A stretch of DNA of 64,000 bases from CATQHL01 sp965204655 (GCA_965204655.1 OZ241998.1:1798001-1862000); one strand, 5' to 3'. Positions 52,066 through 61,455 are shown, numbered from the stretch's first letter. The notes: generated by a model not told the origin, from the sequence alone. A program made the numbers and translations.

Positions 52066-53913
52066 ATGGGAAAAGCAGTAGGAATTGACTTGGGAACCAC
52101 CAACTCGGTCGTGTGCGCCCTTGAGGGCGGTGACCCGGTGGTGATTGCCAACGCAGAAGGCGACCGTACGACACCTTCGATCGTAGCTTTTGCTGCCAGC
52201 GGGGACGTGCTTGTTGGGAAAGTAGCCAAGAATCAGGCCGTCACCAACGCTGAACGCACGATTCGGTCCGTGAAGCGCCATATGGGGGAACCCCGCTCCA
52301 TCCTTGAGGTGGAAGACAAGAAGTACATGCCTCAGGAGATCTCGGCGCGCGTACTCATGAAGCTCAAGAAGGACGCTGAGACCTACTTAGGAGAGGATGT
52401 GACCGAAGCCGTTGTGACTGTTCCTGCCTATTTTGACGACGCTCAACGCACCGCTACCAAGGAGGCCGGTCAGATTGCAGGGCTGGAGATCCTGAGGATC
52501 ATCAACGAACCCACTGCTGCTTCCCTCGCCTACGGACTTGACAAGCAGGAAGCTGACGAGACGATCCTCGTGTTCGATCTCGGCGGCGGAACTTTCGACG
52601 TTTCGGTGCTGGAAATCGGCGACGGAGTATTTGAAGTCAAGTCCACGAGCGGTGACACCAAACTGGGCGGCGACGACTGGGACGAGAAGATCATCGACTG
52701 GCTGACGGAGAGTTTCAAGGGAGATCACGGGGTCGATCTTTCCAAAGACAGCATGGCTCTCCAGCGCCTCAAGGAGGTGGCCGAGCAGGCCAAGATAGAA
52801 CTCTCACAAAAACTGGAAACTCAGATCAACCTGCCCTTTGTGACGGCCACCGACGCCGGCCCTATCCACCTCGATTACAAACTCACTCGCGCTGCGTTCG
52901 AGGCCATGACCTCAGACCTTTTAGAGCGCTGCCGCCGCCCCTTCGGACGGGCGCTTGAAGACGCAGGCCTGTCGAAAGGCGATATCGATCACATAATTCT
53001 CGTGGGGGGTTCCACTCGGATGCCTGCCGTTACCGAACTAGTGAAGGAATTGACCGGCAAAGACCCCCACAAGGGAGTGAACCCCGACGAGGTCGTGGCC
53101 ATCGGTGCTGCCGTTCAGGCGGGAGTTTTGAAAGGCGAAGTCACCGACGTGCTGCTGCTCGACGTCACGCCTCTCTCGCTCGGCATCGAAACTAAGGGAG
53201 GCATCCTTACGAAGCTCATTGAACGCAACACGACCATTCCCACGAAGCGCTCTGAAGTCTTCACCACGGCCTCCGACAATCAGCCTTCGGTGGAGATCCA
53301 CGTGCTCCAGGGAGAGCGTGAGATGGCCGAGTACAACAAAACCCTCGGCAAGTTCCAGTTGGTGGATATCCCCCCCGCCCCCCAGGGCATCCCGCAAATC
53401 GAAGTGACCTTTGACATCGATGCCAACGGCATCGTGCACGTTTCCGCCAAGGACAAGGCCACCGGAAACGAGCAGTCCATAACGATCACCGGCCAGTCGG
53501 CTCTCGACGAAGACGAGATCGAAAAGATGGTTCGTGACGCGGAGGCGCATATTGAAGAAGATCGGCGGCAGCGCGAGACCGCAGAATTACGCAACGAGGC
53601 CGACGCTCTGGTCTATCGGGCAGAGAAGTTCATCAAGGAGGCGGAAGACGGCGAGGGAGATTCCGACACTTCCGAACTGAAAGATGCAGTAGCCGCCGCC
53701 AAGAGCGCTCTAGAAGGTGACGACAACGATTCGATCCGCTCAACGACGGACTCCCTGCAGAAGATTTTGGAACGTTCCGTCTCCGACATGTATTCGGCCG
53801 CCGCTGCGGCGTCCGAAGAGGCGAAGGCCGACGATTCGAGTTCCGCTGGTTCAGATGAAGAGATCATTGACGCCGAGATTGTGGATTCCGACGACGACGA
53901 GGACTCGAAGTGA
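52066..53913 (+). CDS. dnaK: Molecular chaperone DnaK (Hsp70)
   Basis: A 615-aa ATP-dependent chaperone, cytoplasmic. The ATPase domain begins GIDLGTTNSVV, with the Hsp70 signatures VFDLGGGTFDVSVLE (about residues 166-180) and ILVGGSTRMPAV (about 311-322). The substrate domain follows the VLLLDVTPLSLGIET linker, and the lid ends in an acidic tail of Asp and Glu. All are typical of an actinobacterial DnaK. GrpE follows with a 4-nt overlap. Confidence 0.97.
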   Translation: MGKAVGIDLGTTNSVVCALEGGDPVVIANAEGDRTTPSIVAFAASGDVLVGKVAKNQAVTNAERTIRSVKRHMGEPRSILEVEDKKYMPQEISARVLMKLKKDAETYLGEDVTEAVVTVPAYFDDAQRTATKEAGQIAGLEILRIINEPTAASLAYGLDKQEADETILVFDLGGGTFDVSVLEIGDGVFEVKSTSGDTKLGGDDWDEKIIDWLTESFKGDHGVDLSKDSMALQRLKEVAEQAKIELSQKLETQINLPFVTATDAGPIHLDYKLTRAAFEAMTSDLLERCRRPFGRALEDAGLSKGDIDHIILVGGSTRMPAVTELVKELTGKDPHKGVNPDEVVAIGAAVQAGVLKGEVTDVLLLDVTPLSLGIETKGGILTKLIERNTTIPTKRSEVFTTASDNQPSVEIHVLQGEREMAEYNKTLGKFQLVDIPPAPQGIPQIEVTFDIDANGIVHVSAKDKATGNEQSITITGQSALDEDEIEKMVRDAEAHIEEDRRQRETAELRNEADALVYRAEKFIKEAEDGEGDSDTSELKDAVAAAKSALEGDDNDSIRSTTDSLQKILERSVSDMYSAAAAASEEAKADDSSSAGSDEEIIDAEIVDSDDDEDSK

Positions 53914-54527
53914 AAAACGCCGCAGTTTCGCCGTCCGACGCCGACGTGGATCCAACTGACAAGGTGGCTCCAACCGCTGAAGAGGATCCAACCGCCGAGG
54001 AGGAGGCGGTTGTCCAAGACAGCGAGTCTGAAGTTCAGAGCTTCTCAACAGCCGAGCAGCCGTCCGCTTCTGCTACGGACTCTGCGGAAACGCCGCCTGC
54101 CGCCTGCGAGCGTTGCAAGGAACTCGAAGAGGAACTGGAACAGAGCAAGAACAAAGCACTGCGCCTGCGAGCGGATTTGGCCAACTACAAGCGCAAGGAT
54201 CACGAGCGCCGGCGTGAGGCGGTAGAGCAGAGCGAGTTGGATCTGCTGCGCCAACTCCTGCCTGCTTTAGACGCTCTGGATGCGGCCTTTGTCCATCACC
54301 CCGAAGTGGTTGAACCGTTGCGGGTTGCTTTTCTCAATCCGCTTCAGAAGGTAGGTCTGGAGGTCATCTCCGCGGCGGGGCAAGACTTTGATCCCACCTA
54401 CCACGAGGCTGTTTCCCTTGGAGAGACGGATGGCGCAGAACGAGAGGTGGTCTCTGAGGTGTTCCACAGCGGATACATCTGGAATGGGCGGGTGCTGCGC
54501 GCCGCTCAGGTGAGGGTTGAGAGGTGA
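53910..54527 (+). CDS. grpE: Nucleotide exchange factor GrpE
   Basis: A 205-aa partner of DnaK that releases ADP. An acidic, disordered N-terminus (about residues 1-65) precedes a coiled-coil (ERCKELEEELEQSKNKALRL) and the dimer/beta domain with ANYKRKDHERRREA. The C-terminal GrpE signature lies near FDPTYHEAVSL and GYIWNGRVLRAAQV. GTG start at 53910 overlaps the dnaK stop (GTGA). Confidence 0.93.
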   Translation: MKNAAVSPSDADVDPTDKVAPTAEEDPTAEEEAVVQDSESEVQSFSTAEQPSASATDSAETPPAACERCKELEEELEQSKNKALRLRADLANYKRKDHERRREAVEQSELDLLRQLLPALDALDAAFVHHPEVVEPLRVAFLNPLQKVGLEVISAAGQDFDPTYHEAVSLGETDGAEREVVSEVFHSGYIWNGRVLRAAQVRVER

Positions 54528-54555
54528 GCTGCATAGGCAGTGAAGCGGTTTGCGG

Positions 54556-55497
54556 ATGAACGAAGTCAAGCAGGAGTGGTTTCAGAAGGATTATTACAAG
54601 ATCCTGGGAGTCCCTTCTGGCGCCTCCGAGGATGATATTTCTAAGTCCTTTCGCAGCCTGGCGCGCAAATATCACCCCGACAAGAACTCGGGGGATTCCT
54701 CCGTTACCGAACGTTTCAAGGAAATCACCGGCGCCTACGACGTGTTGGGCGACCCTCAGAAGCGCAAGCAGTACGACGAGGTGCGTAGGATGGCTGCTCA
54801 AGGAATGCCTTTCGGGTCGACAGGCCCTGGAGGGTCTCGGTCTTTTCAGTTTTCGGCTGGCGGAGGTCTAGGAGATTTGTTCAACGACCTGTTGGGGGGG
54901 AATGCTCAACGCATGCACTTCGACGTAGGAGCGGCCGGCGCGGACTTTCCGATGAGGGGATCGGATCTCCACTCCCGCCTGACCATTACCTTTGAGGAGG
55001 CTGTTGAAGGGGCAACCTTGCCGCTTAAGGTTGGTTCAGACGCCAAGCAGATGAAGGTCAGAGTGCCTCCGGGGGTGGTGGACGGTCAGCAGATTCGCTT
55101 GAAAGGAAAAGGTTTGCCGGGGTCCGGCGGCGGGGGCGCCGGCGACTTGTACGTGACAGTGGGGGTGAGACCGCATCTGGTTTTCGGGCGCGACGGCAAC
55201 AATCTCACTCTCGAGGCTCCGGTCAGCTTGTCTGAGGCCGCCCTAGGTGCCAAGGTAATGGTTCCCACTTTCAACGGTTCTTCGGTCAGTCTCCGCATCC
55301 CTGCGGGTACTCAGCCTGGTCAGGTCTTGCGCGTGCGAGGGCGAGGGCTCAGGCTGAACGGAAAGAAGGGCGATTTGCTCGTTACCGTTAAAGTTGTCGT
55401 GCCCTCCAAACTCACTTCCTCTCAGAAGCGCGCCCTCGAGCAGTTTTCCGATGCCAGCAACGGCGCCGACTTGCGTGAGCACTTAGGAGTGACTTGA
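54556..55497 (+). CDS. dnaJ: DnaJ-family co-chaperone without the zinc-finger domain
   Basis: A 313-aa Hsp40. The J-domain (about residues 10-75) has the HPD motif in KYHPDKN; a short Gly/Phe-rich stretch follows, then the two-part C-terminal substrate domain (about 130-290) with GKGLPGSGGGGAGDLYVTV. There are no cysteines at all, so the CxxCxGxG zinc repeats of type A DnaJ are missing; it is a CbpA-like type B. ATG 54556 preferred over a TTG two codons earlier. Third gene after dnaK-grpE; no hspR follows, and egtB overlaps its stop. Confidence 0.92.
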   Translation: MNEVKQEWFQKDYYKILGVPSGASEDDISKSFRSLARKYHPDKNSGDSSVTERFKEITGAYDVLGDPQKRKQYDEVRRMAAQGMPFGSTGPGGSRSFQFSAGGGLGDLFNDLLGGNAQRMHFDVGAAGADFPMRGSDLHSRLTITFEEAVEGATLPLKVGSDAKQMKVRVPPGVVDGQQIRLKGKGLPGSGGGGAGDLYVTVGVRPHLVFGRDGNNLTLEAPVSLSEAALGAKVMVPTFNGSSVSLRIPAGTQPGQVLRVRGRGLRLNGKKGDLLVTVKVVVPSKLTSSQKRALEQFSDASNGADLREHLGVT

Positions 55498-56804
55498 CAA
55501 CTGCCTCCGTCTTGAGCGAACCTCGGTCTGAAATCTCAGAAGGGCTTTCAGACCGTTTCACGTCCTCTAGGCAACTCACTGAGGAACTTGCTGCCCCGCT
55601 TTCCCCCGAAGACCAGTGCATCCAATCCATGCCGGATGTGAGTCCTACCAAATGGCACAGAGCGCATGTGACTTGGTTCTTTGAAACTTTTGTTTTGTCT
55701 AAGCAACCTCACGGCTTCCAAAATCCAGATCCTCTCATGGGCTACCTGTTCAATTCCTATTATGAGTCCTTGGGGACACGTCACCCTCGGGCGGCTCGCG
55801 GGATGCTCTCCCGCCCGTCGGTTAAGGAAGTCGGCGACTACCGGAGGAGAGTGGACTCTTTGATGGGGGATCTGCTAGCGGGCGAGTTTTCTCCTGAGGT
55901 GGCCGCATTGACGGAGTTGGGTATTCAGCACGAGCAGCAGCATCAGGAACTGATGCTGATGGACATCAAGCACGTTCTAAGTCGAAACCCCGCCTTTCCT
56001 GCGTACCTGTCTGCCCCGGCAGTCACCGAGGTGACTGCCGGCGAGGGCGGCGGTCCCCGTTGGGTGAGCTTTTCAGGAGGCAAGGTGGAGGTGGGAGCCG
56101 CCTCTGACGGGTTTGCTTTTGATAATGAAACTCCCGCCCACGAAGTCTTGTTGAAGCCCTACGAGTTGAGCGACCGGTTAGTTACCTGCGGGGAGTGGCT
56201 GGAGTTCATGGACGACGGCGGCTATCAGAACCCCCTCTTGTGGCTTTCCGACGGTTGGTCTGCTGTGCAGAATTCAAACTGGCGCACCCCGCTCTATTGG
56301 ACGGGCGAAGCAGGCAACTGGAAGGTATTCACGCTCTTCGGCTTGAGGAAGGTGGTTCTTTCGGAGCCTGTCTGTCACGTCTCCTACTATGAAGCAGACG
56401 CCTTCGCTCGCTGGGCGGGTGTGCGATTGCCTACCGAGTTTGAATGGTCAGCCGCCGCTATCTCCTCCGCCGCCGAGGCGGCGAACCTGCTTGACCTGAG
56501 CGTCCTGCAACCGCGCCCCATCTCGGTTCTGCCTGCATCCGATTCCGCCCCGCTCCGACTGCATCAGGTTCTCGGGGACGTTTGGGAGTGGACTTCCAGC
56601 GCTTATGCTGCTTACCCAGGTTTCGAGCCAGCCCCCGGTGCGGTGGGAGAGTACAACGGCAAGTTCATGGTGAATCAGATGGTGTTGAAAGGCGGGTGTT
56701 GCGTTACCCCTGCAGATCATGTTCGAATCTCCTACAGGAATTTTTTTCCTCCGTCTGCGCGGTGGGTGTTCTCTGGTCTTCGGCTGGCACGCGACCTGCG
56801 ATGA
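55494..56804 (+). CDS. egtB: Ergothioneine synthase EgtB-like sulfoxide synthase
   Basis: A 436-aa non-haem iron enzyme that joins a thiol donor (gamma-glutamylcysteine or cysteine) to hercynine in ergothioneine synthesis. The N-terminal DinB-like domain supplies the iron ligands: WHRAHVTWFFE (about residues 51-61) and QHEQQHQELMLMD (about 144-156). The C-terminal formylglycine-generating-enzyme-like domain has DRLVTCGEWLEFMDDGGY, VWEWTSSAY and GGCCVTPADHVRISYRNFF. TTG start at 55494 overlaps the dnaJ stop (TTGA). EgtA and EgtC, which would supply and process a gamma-glutamyl donor, are not in the window. Confidence 0.9.
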   Translation: MTTASVLSEPRSEISEGLSDRFTSSRQLTEELAAPLSPEDQCIQSMPDVSPTKWHRAHVTWFFETFVLSKQPHGFQNPDPLMGYLFNSYYESLGTRHPRAARGMLSRPSVKEVGDYRRRVDSLMGDLLAGEFSPEVAALTELGIQHEQQHQELMLMDIKHVLSRNPAFPAYLSAPAVTEVTAGEGGGPRWVSFSGGKVEVGAASDGFAFDNETPAHEVLLKPYELSDRLVTCGEWLEFMDDGGYQNPLLWLSDGWSAVQNSNWRTPLYWTGEAGNWKVFTLFGLRKVVLSEPVCHVSYYEADAFARWAGVRLPTEFEWSAAAISSAAEAANLLDLSVLQPRPISVLPASDSAPLRLHQVLGDVWEWTSSAYAAYPGFEPAPGAVGEYNGKFMVNQMVLKGGCCVTPADHVRISYRNFFPPSARWVFSGLRLARDLR

Positions 56805-56904
56805 ACGCCTCTGGTCTCCAGCCGGTTTCGGCTCTCGGCTCAGCGGCTTAACATTAAAGCCCCTGCCTGTTAGAAAACCCTCAACCCTCCCGAGTTCCTC
56901 CGCC

Positions 56905-57921
56905 ATGAACCCCATGACTCCTTCCTCTCCAATAATCCGCGTCTGCATCGACGAAGGCCATCGTGAACGTGCTCTTCTCTCCGACGTGGACATCGGATTT
57001 TCTTCTTCGCCCAAGGAACTTCCCCCAAAGTGGTTCTACGACGACGAAGGTTCCAAGCTTTTTAACCAGATCACGGAGTTGCCCGAGTATTACCTGCACA
57101 GGCGTGAGAGGGAGATCTTGGAAAGCAAGGCGGAAGTCATCGCTGGCCTTTCCTCGGCTGACACGCTCATTGAACTGGGGTCGGGATTTTCTCCAAAGAC
57201 GCGAATGCTCTTGGATGCCATGCGATCTACGGGCAACCTGCGGGGTTTCGTGCCGTTTGACGTGAGCGAGGCTTCTTTGCGCAGCACGGCTGCTGGAGCG
57301 GCTGAGACCTATCGGGGTTTGGACGTGTACGGAATCGTGGGGGAGTTCGACCTCCACCTCGGGGAACTTCCTTCAACTGGCCGCCGTCTTTTGGCGCTCT
57401 TGGGGGGCACCATCGGGAATTTCCACCCCGCTCATCGGAAGTCTTTCTTAGACGCAGTCTCCGCCCTCTTGCGCCCAGGCGAACTCTTGCTCCTCGGCGC
57501 CGATCTTGTCAAGGACCGCGGCAGGTTGCTGGCGGCTTATAACGACGCTGCTGGATTGACCGCAGAGTTCAACCGCAATGTCTTGAACGTGATCAATCGA
57601 CATCTAGGCGCAGACTTTGTTGTGGAGCGTTTTACTCACGTGGTGACTTATGAGGAGGAGTCGGAGTGGATCGAAATGAGGTTGCGTTCCGACGTTGATC
57701 AGGAGGTGTTCATCCCCGCTCTGCGCCGCCGGATTCACTTCAGCGCCGGGGAAGACATTCTGACGGAGATATCCGTAAAGTTCCGTCTAGCAGAGGTTCA
57801 TTCCGAGCTGCAATCGGCGGGATTTGAGGTCGTAGAACAGTGGATAGACGACGCAGGTGACTTCTCCTTGAGCTTGGGACGCCTTATGGACAGGCCGCCC
57901 GTACGCCCATCCGTTTTGTGA
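56905..57921 (+). CDS. egtD: L-histidine N(alpha)-methyltransferase (hercynine synthase)
   Basis: A 338-aa SAM-dependent enzyme that trimethylates the alpha-amino group of histidine, the first step to ergothioneine. Typical segments are KELPPKWFYDDEGSKLFNQI (about residues 36-55), LIELGSGFSPKTRMLLDAM (SAM motif I), GIVGEFDLHLGELP, FLGGTIGNFHP-type LLGGTIGNFHPAHR, and the C-terminal SVKF substrate loop. The ATG at 56905 leaves about 100 bp after egtB; the longer in-frame extension runs over egtB and is rejected. An ATG at 56914 is an equally possible start. Confidence 0.92.
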   Translation: MNPMTPSSPIIRVCIDEGHRERALLSDVDIGFSSSPKELPPKWFYDDEGSKLFNQITELPEYYLHRREREILESKAEVIAGLSSADTLIELGSGFSPKTRMLLDAMRSTGNLRGFVPFDVSEASLRSTAAGAAETYRGLDVYGIVGEFDLHLGELPSTGRRLLALLGGTIGNFHPAHRKSFLDAVSALLRPGELLLLGADLVKDRGRLLAAYNDAAGLTAEFNRNVLNVINRHLGADFVVERFTHVVTYEEESEWIEMRLRSDVDQEVFIPALRRRIHFSAGEDILTEISVKFRLAEVHSELQSAGFEVVEQWIDDAGDFSLSLGRLMDRPPVRPSVL

Positions 57922-57930
57922 GTTATTGAG

Positions 57931-59223
57931 ATGCCGGCAACGGTGGTGGTAGGCACTCAGTGGGGCGACGAAGGCAAGGGCAAACTCACCGACCAACTGG
58001 CCAGGAACATGCATATGGTCGTTCGTTATCAAGGCGGCCACAACGCGGGCCACACGATCGTCGTCGGAGAGGAGACTTTCGCTCTTCAACTTGTGCCTTC
58101 CGGTGTGTTGTATGAGCACGTAACGCCGGTCATAGGTAACGGAGTAGTAGTAGATCCGTTCGTTCTCATGGATGAACTAGCCAAATTGAACGAGCGGGGC
58201 GTGGACACTTCCCGTCTTCAAGTATCCGGCAACGCTCACCTTGTACTTCCCTATCACCAGCAGTTGGATGCACTGATCGAACGCCGCTTAGGCGCTAACA
58301 AACTAGGCACGACGAAGCGGGGCATAGGGCCTGCTTACGCAGACAAAGCCGCTCGGGTGGGATTGCGGGTGCAGGATTTGTTGGACCCATCTATTTTCAG
58401 AGAGAAACTGGAGATGGTATTGCGTGAAAAAAACGCCATGCTCGCCAAGGTATATAACAGGTTGGGCTACGACGCAGGAGTCTTGGCCGACAAGTACCTG
58501 GGAGAGTGCCGCCCGATTCTTGAACCGTATGTCGCGGATGTCGTGAGCAATTTGCATGAAGCCCTAGAAGCAGGCCAGAATGTGCTGTTGGAGGGCGCGC
58601 AGGCGACTTTCCTCGACCTCGACCACGGGACTTACCCTTTTGTAACGTCGTCGAATCCTCTAGCCGGGGGAGCTTGCGTAGGGGCTGGGTTAGGGCCGCG
58701 CCACATTGATAATGTGATCGGCGTCACCAAGGCGTACACCACACGCGTCGGTTCGGGTCCATTCCCGGCTGAACTCTTTGATGAAGTGGGGGATGCCTTG
58801 GTAACCGCGGGCGGCGAGTTCGGCACCAACACGGGCCGCCGCCGCCGTACGGGTTGGCCCGACGCCGTGATGCTGCGCCAAGCCGTGAGGCTTAACTCCA
58901 TTTCAGAATTGGCCGTAACCAAATTGGACGTGCTGGACGCTCTGGAGAGGATCAAAGTCTGCGTGGCTTATGAAATCGACGGCAAGGTCTTCAGATATCT
59001 CCCGTATCACCAGTCCGACATTCACCGGGCAGTGCCTGTGTTCGCGGAACTATCCGGCTGGCAGACCTCCCTTGCGGACGCAACGGATCGGGCGCAACTT
59101 CCCGCCGAAGCGGCTGATTACCTGCGGTTCTTAGAAGAAGAAGTGGGCGTTCCCATTACATTCGTAGGTGTAGGCCCGAGGCGCAGTCAGTTCTTGAACT
59201 GGCGGGCATCCTCGGTGTTCTAG
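57931..59223 (+). CDS. purA: Adenylosuccinate synthetase
   Basis: A 430-aa GTP-dependent enzyme joining IMP and aspartate for AMP synthesis. The N-terminal GTP loop GTQWGDEGKGKL is intact with the catalytic Asp; GGHNAGHTIV, TTKRGIGPAYADKAAR (about 131-146) and the late ETDG-type region TGRRRRTGWPDAVML complete the site. Length and domain order match the family. It starts 9 nt after egtD. Confidence 0.96.
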   Translation: MPATVVVGTQWGDEGKGKLTDQLARNMHMVVRYQGGHNAGHTIVVGEETFALQLVPSGVLYEHVTPVIGNGVVVDPFVLMDELAKLNERGVDTSRLQVSGNAHLVLPYHQQLDALIERRLGANKLGTTKRGIGPAYADKAARVGLRVQDLLDPSIFREKLEMVLREKNAMLAKVYNRLGYDAGVLADKYLGECRPILEPYVADVVSNLHEALEAGQNVLLEGAQATFLDLDHGTYPFVTSSNPLAGGACVGAGLGPRHIDNVIGVTKAYTTRVGSGPFPAELFDEVGDALVTAGGEFGTNTGRRRRTGWPDAVMLRQAVRLNSISELAVTKLDVLDALERIKVCVAYEIDGKVFRYLPYHQSDIHRAVPVFAELSGWQTSLADATDRAQLPAEAADYLRFLEEEVGVPITFVGVGPRRSQFLNWRASSVF

Positions 59224-59243
59224 CGACCGGTCGCTATTGGAGG

Positions 59244-60653
59244 ATGATCCCAAACCGTCTAGCTGAGCGCTACGCCAGCCGGGAGATGACGGCAATTTGG
59301 TCACCTGAAGCGAAAATTCGCAGGGAACGGGAACTCTGGGTGACCGTCCTGGAGGCTCAACGGAGCCTCGGAGTACCTATTCCTCCCGACGCCGCCGACG
59401 CCTACCGGGCGGTCTTAGACGACATAGACCTGGCGTCTATCAGGAAGAGGGAATTCCGTACTCGCCACGACCTCGCATCCCGGCTGGAAGAGTTCTGCGC
59501 GCTGGCGGGCTGCGAGTACGTTCACTTGGGGCTGACCTCCCGGGACCTCACGGAGAACGTGGAGCAGACGCAGATACGCGACAGCCTGCGTCTCTTGCTG
59601 CACAAGTCGGTGGCTGCGTTGAGCCTTTTGGCTAGTCGGGCTGAAGATCTTCTTCCCGTCGTCTACGCAGGACGCACGCACAATGTGCCTGCTCAGGCTG
59701 CATCGATGGGCAGGTTTTTTGCCGTCATCGGCGAAGAACTCTTCTGGGCCGTGCGCCGCCTAGAGGAACTGCTCGAGACCTACCCGCTGCGCGGCTTGAA
59801 GGGGCCGGTCGGTACGCAGAAGGAATTACTTGATCTGCTTGACGGCGACGAAGCCAAGGTGGACGCTCTGGACGAGGCGCTGGCCGAGAGTCTGGGTTTC
59901 AAGTCCAGGATGGACGCCGTGGGGCAGGTCTATCCCCGATCTTTGGATTTTTCGGTAGCCGCGGGCGTCTTTGAGTTGGTGGCTGCTCCCGGTAGTTTTG
60001 CTACCACGCTGCGTCTGATGGCCGGAGCGGAGACGGCCACCGAAGGTTTTGCGGAGGGTCAGGTGGGCTCTTCGTCTATGCCGCACAAAATGAACGCACG
60101 CTCCTGCGAAAGAATTTGCGCGCTGATTGAAGTCATGCGCGGCCACCTCAGCATGGCCGCCGGCCTCTCCGGCAGACAATGGTACGAAGGAGACGTGAGC
60201 TGTTCCGCTACGCGTCGGGTGCTCTTCCCCGACCTGTTCTTGTCTGCCGACGGAGTGTACGAGACGCTGCTCGCCGCAGCGGGGGGAATGCGAGTGCTTG
60301 AGCAGCCCGCCGCCGCAGAACTTCGGCGCTGTTTGCCTGCCATGAGCAGTTCTGCCTTGCTGGCTGCTGCGGTTGCCGCCGGAGCGAGCCGTTCCGAAGC
60401 GTATGCCTTAGTCCAGTCGCATTCGCAGGCGGCTTCAGAAGCCGCTCGCAACGGCACCAACTACGACTTCGCCCGCCAACTGGGAGCTGAAGAAAGCTTT
60501 CCTCTAAGCGTTGAAGAAATACGGTCGGCGATCCAGCGTGCGGCCGTTCCGGGACGCGCCAGCACGCAGGTGAAGAGGTTTACTCGTCGTATAGATGAAT
60601 TGCTTGTCAAGTATCCACAAGCAAGTGAAATAAAAGCCGGAGCGGTTATCTAA
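59244..60653 (+). CDS. purB: Adenylosuccinate lyase
   Basis: A 469-aa fumarase-superfamily lyase for AMP synthesis. MIPNRLAERYASREMTAIWS at the start and the signature GSSSMPHKMNARSCERI (about residues 274-290) with the catalytic Ser are clear. The ATG at 59244 abuts GGAGG, an unusually short spacing, yet the MIPN beginning is typical of the actinobacterial protein. Follows purA by 20 nt; a strong hairpin begins inside its last codons. Confidence 0.95.
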   Translation: MIPNRLAERYASREMTAIWSPEAKIRRERELWVTVLEAQRSLGVPIPPDAADAYRAVLDDIDLASIRKREFRTRHDLASRLEEFCALAGCEYVHLGLTSRDLTENVEQTQIRDSLRLLLHKSVAALSLLASRAEDLLPVVYAGRTHNVPAQAASMGRFFAVIGEELFWAVRRLEELLETYPLRGLKGPVGTQKELLDLLDGDEAKVDALDEALAESLGFKSRMDAVGQVYPRSLDFSVAAGVFELVAAPGSFATTLRLMAGAETATEGFAEGQVGSSSMPHKMNARSCERICALIEVMRGHLSMAAGLSGRQWYEGDVSCSATRRVLFPDLFLSADGVYETLLAAAGGMRVLEQPAAAELRRCLPAMSSSALLAAAVAAGASRSEAYALVQSHSQAASEAARNGTNYDFARQLGAEESFPLSVEEIRSAIQRAAVPGRASTQVKRFTRRIDELLVKYPQASEIKAGAVI

Positions 60654-60676
60654 CTACTTTGTAACCGCTCCGGCTT
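60634..60676. terminator. Bidirectional terminator after purB
   Basis: AAGCCGGAGCGGTTA (60634-60648) and TAACCGCTCCGGCTT (60662-60676) form a perfect 15-bp stem with a 13-nt loop. A T-rich tail (TTGGTTT) follows on the plus strand and AAAA precedes the stem for the minus strand, so it can serve both purB and the convergent gene at 60703. The left arm overlaps the last purB codons. Confidence 0.85.
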
Positions 60677-60702
60677 GGTTTAGAACTCTCAGGCTTGGGT
60701 GG

Positions 60703-61146
60703 TTAGTGTTTGATTCCAGCCGATTTCAGGACTTGCTTCTTTACGCCGACTGCTTCCCAAGCTCTCATCGAGATGTGTTTGCGATCGCTGTATGACTTAG
60801 CGACTTTAATGAATTCGGCTTCCAGTTCTGGTTGCTGAACCATTTGGCTTAGTCTTTCCAACTCCTCTTCAAGGTCGAACCTCTTTTGGATCAGATCAAG
60901 TCGCTTAGTTGAACTTGTGGCCGTCTTGATTTCTTCTTTGACCTTGTTGATCCGCTTTTCGAGGACTGAGGGGCTTGCTTTCTTTCGGCCGTCGACAGGT
61001 TGGTTACCTTCCAAAGTATCAAGGTACCTACGGATGATTCCCGTCTCTTTTCTGCCTCGATCTATTGCTTCTCTATGCTCTGGTGACAAAGGAACACCTT
61101 TTCTGCTGCTAGAGCCTGGACTTCTTTGAGGTGACATTGGTTTCAT
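60703..61146 (-). CDS. Small basic helical protein of unknown function
   Basis: A 147-aa protein with no signal or membrane segment. The N-terminus is Ser/Pro-rich (about residues 1-20), then PEHREAIDRGRKETGIIRRY, a coiled-coil-like middle (about 57-105, rich in Lys/Glu), and a C-terminal helix-turn-helix-like end (FIKVAKSYSDRKHISMRAW, VGVKKQVLKSAGI). This end reminds me of small actinobacterial proteins whose role I do not know; nucleic-acid binding is a guess. A promoter and a terminator surround it, so it is an independent unit. Start ATG 61144-61146; a second ATG three codons on is possible. Confidence 0.78.
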   Translation of the reverse strand: MKPMSPQRSPGSSSRKGVPLSPEHREAIDRGRKETGIIRRYLDTLEGNQPVDGRKKASPSVLEKRINKVKEEIKTATSSTKRLDLIQKRFDLEEELERLSQMVQQPELEAEFIKVAKSYSDRKHISMRAWEAVGVKKQVLKSAGIKH

Positions 61147-61174
61147 CTTCCTTTCTTACAATCACTTACCCAAC

Positions 61175-61203
61175 ATACTAACGAGAGATTTTGCAAGTAG
61201 CAA
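61175..61203 (-). promoter_or_regulatory. Promoter of the small helical-protein gene
   Basis: On the minus strand: -35 TTGCTA (61203-61198), 17-bp spacer, -10 TAGTAT (61180-61175), about 29 bp before the ATG. The area is AT-rich compared with the rest of the window. The remainder of the gap 61204-61452 shows no gene that I can support. Confidence 0.45.
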
Positions 61204-61455
61204 CTTATCTTTAATTAAAAGACCTCTAAAGTGTCGGGTGAACATACTGAATTTCCTACTTGTGCAATTCGGTTACGAATTCTTTCAAAACAGCGCCACC
61301 CAATAATTATACCCCCGAAGCCAAGGCGTCAAAACAACTCTGCGCCCGGAGGGTTCTGCTTAGTCGTTCTAGGCTGCTCTTTGCCATCGGGATTCTTAGA
61401 CATTCCCTGCGCAAGATTCCCTGCGAATCCCCTGCCTCAAACGAAAATACACTGG

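Noticed and set aside
56719..56904. Longer egtD start reading back into egtB
   Set aside because: The added residues come from egtB DNA in another frame and have no similarity to EgtD; the ATG at 56905 gives the typical length.
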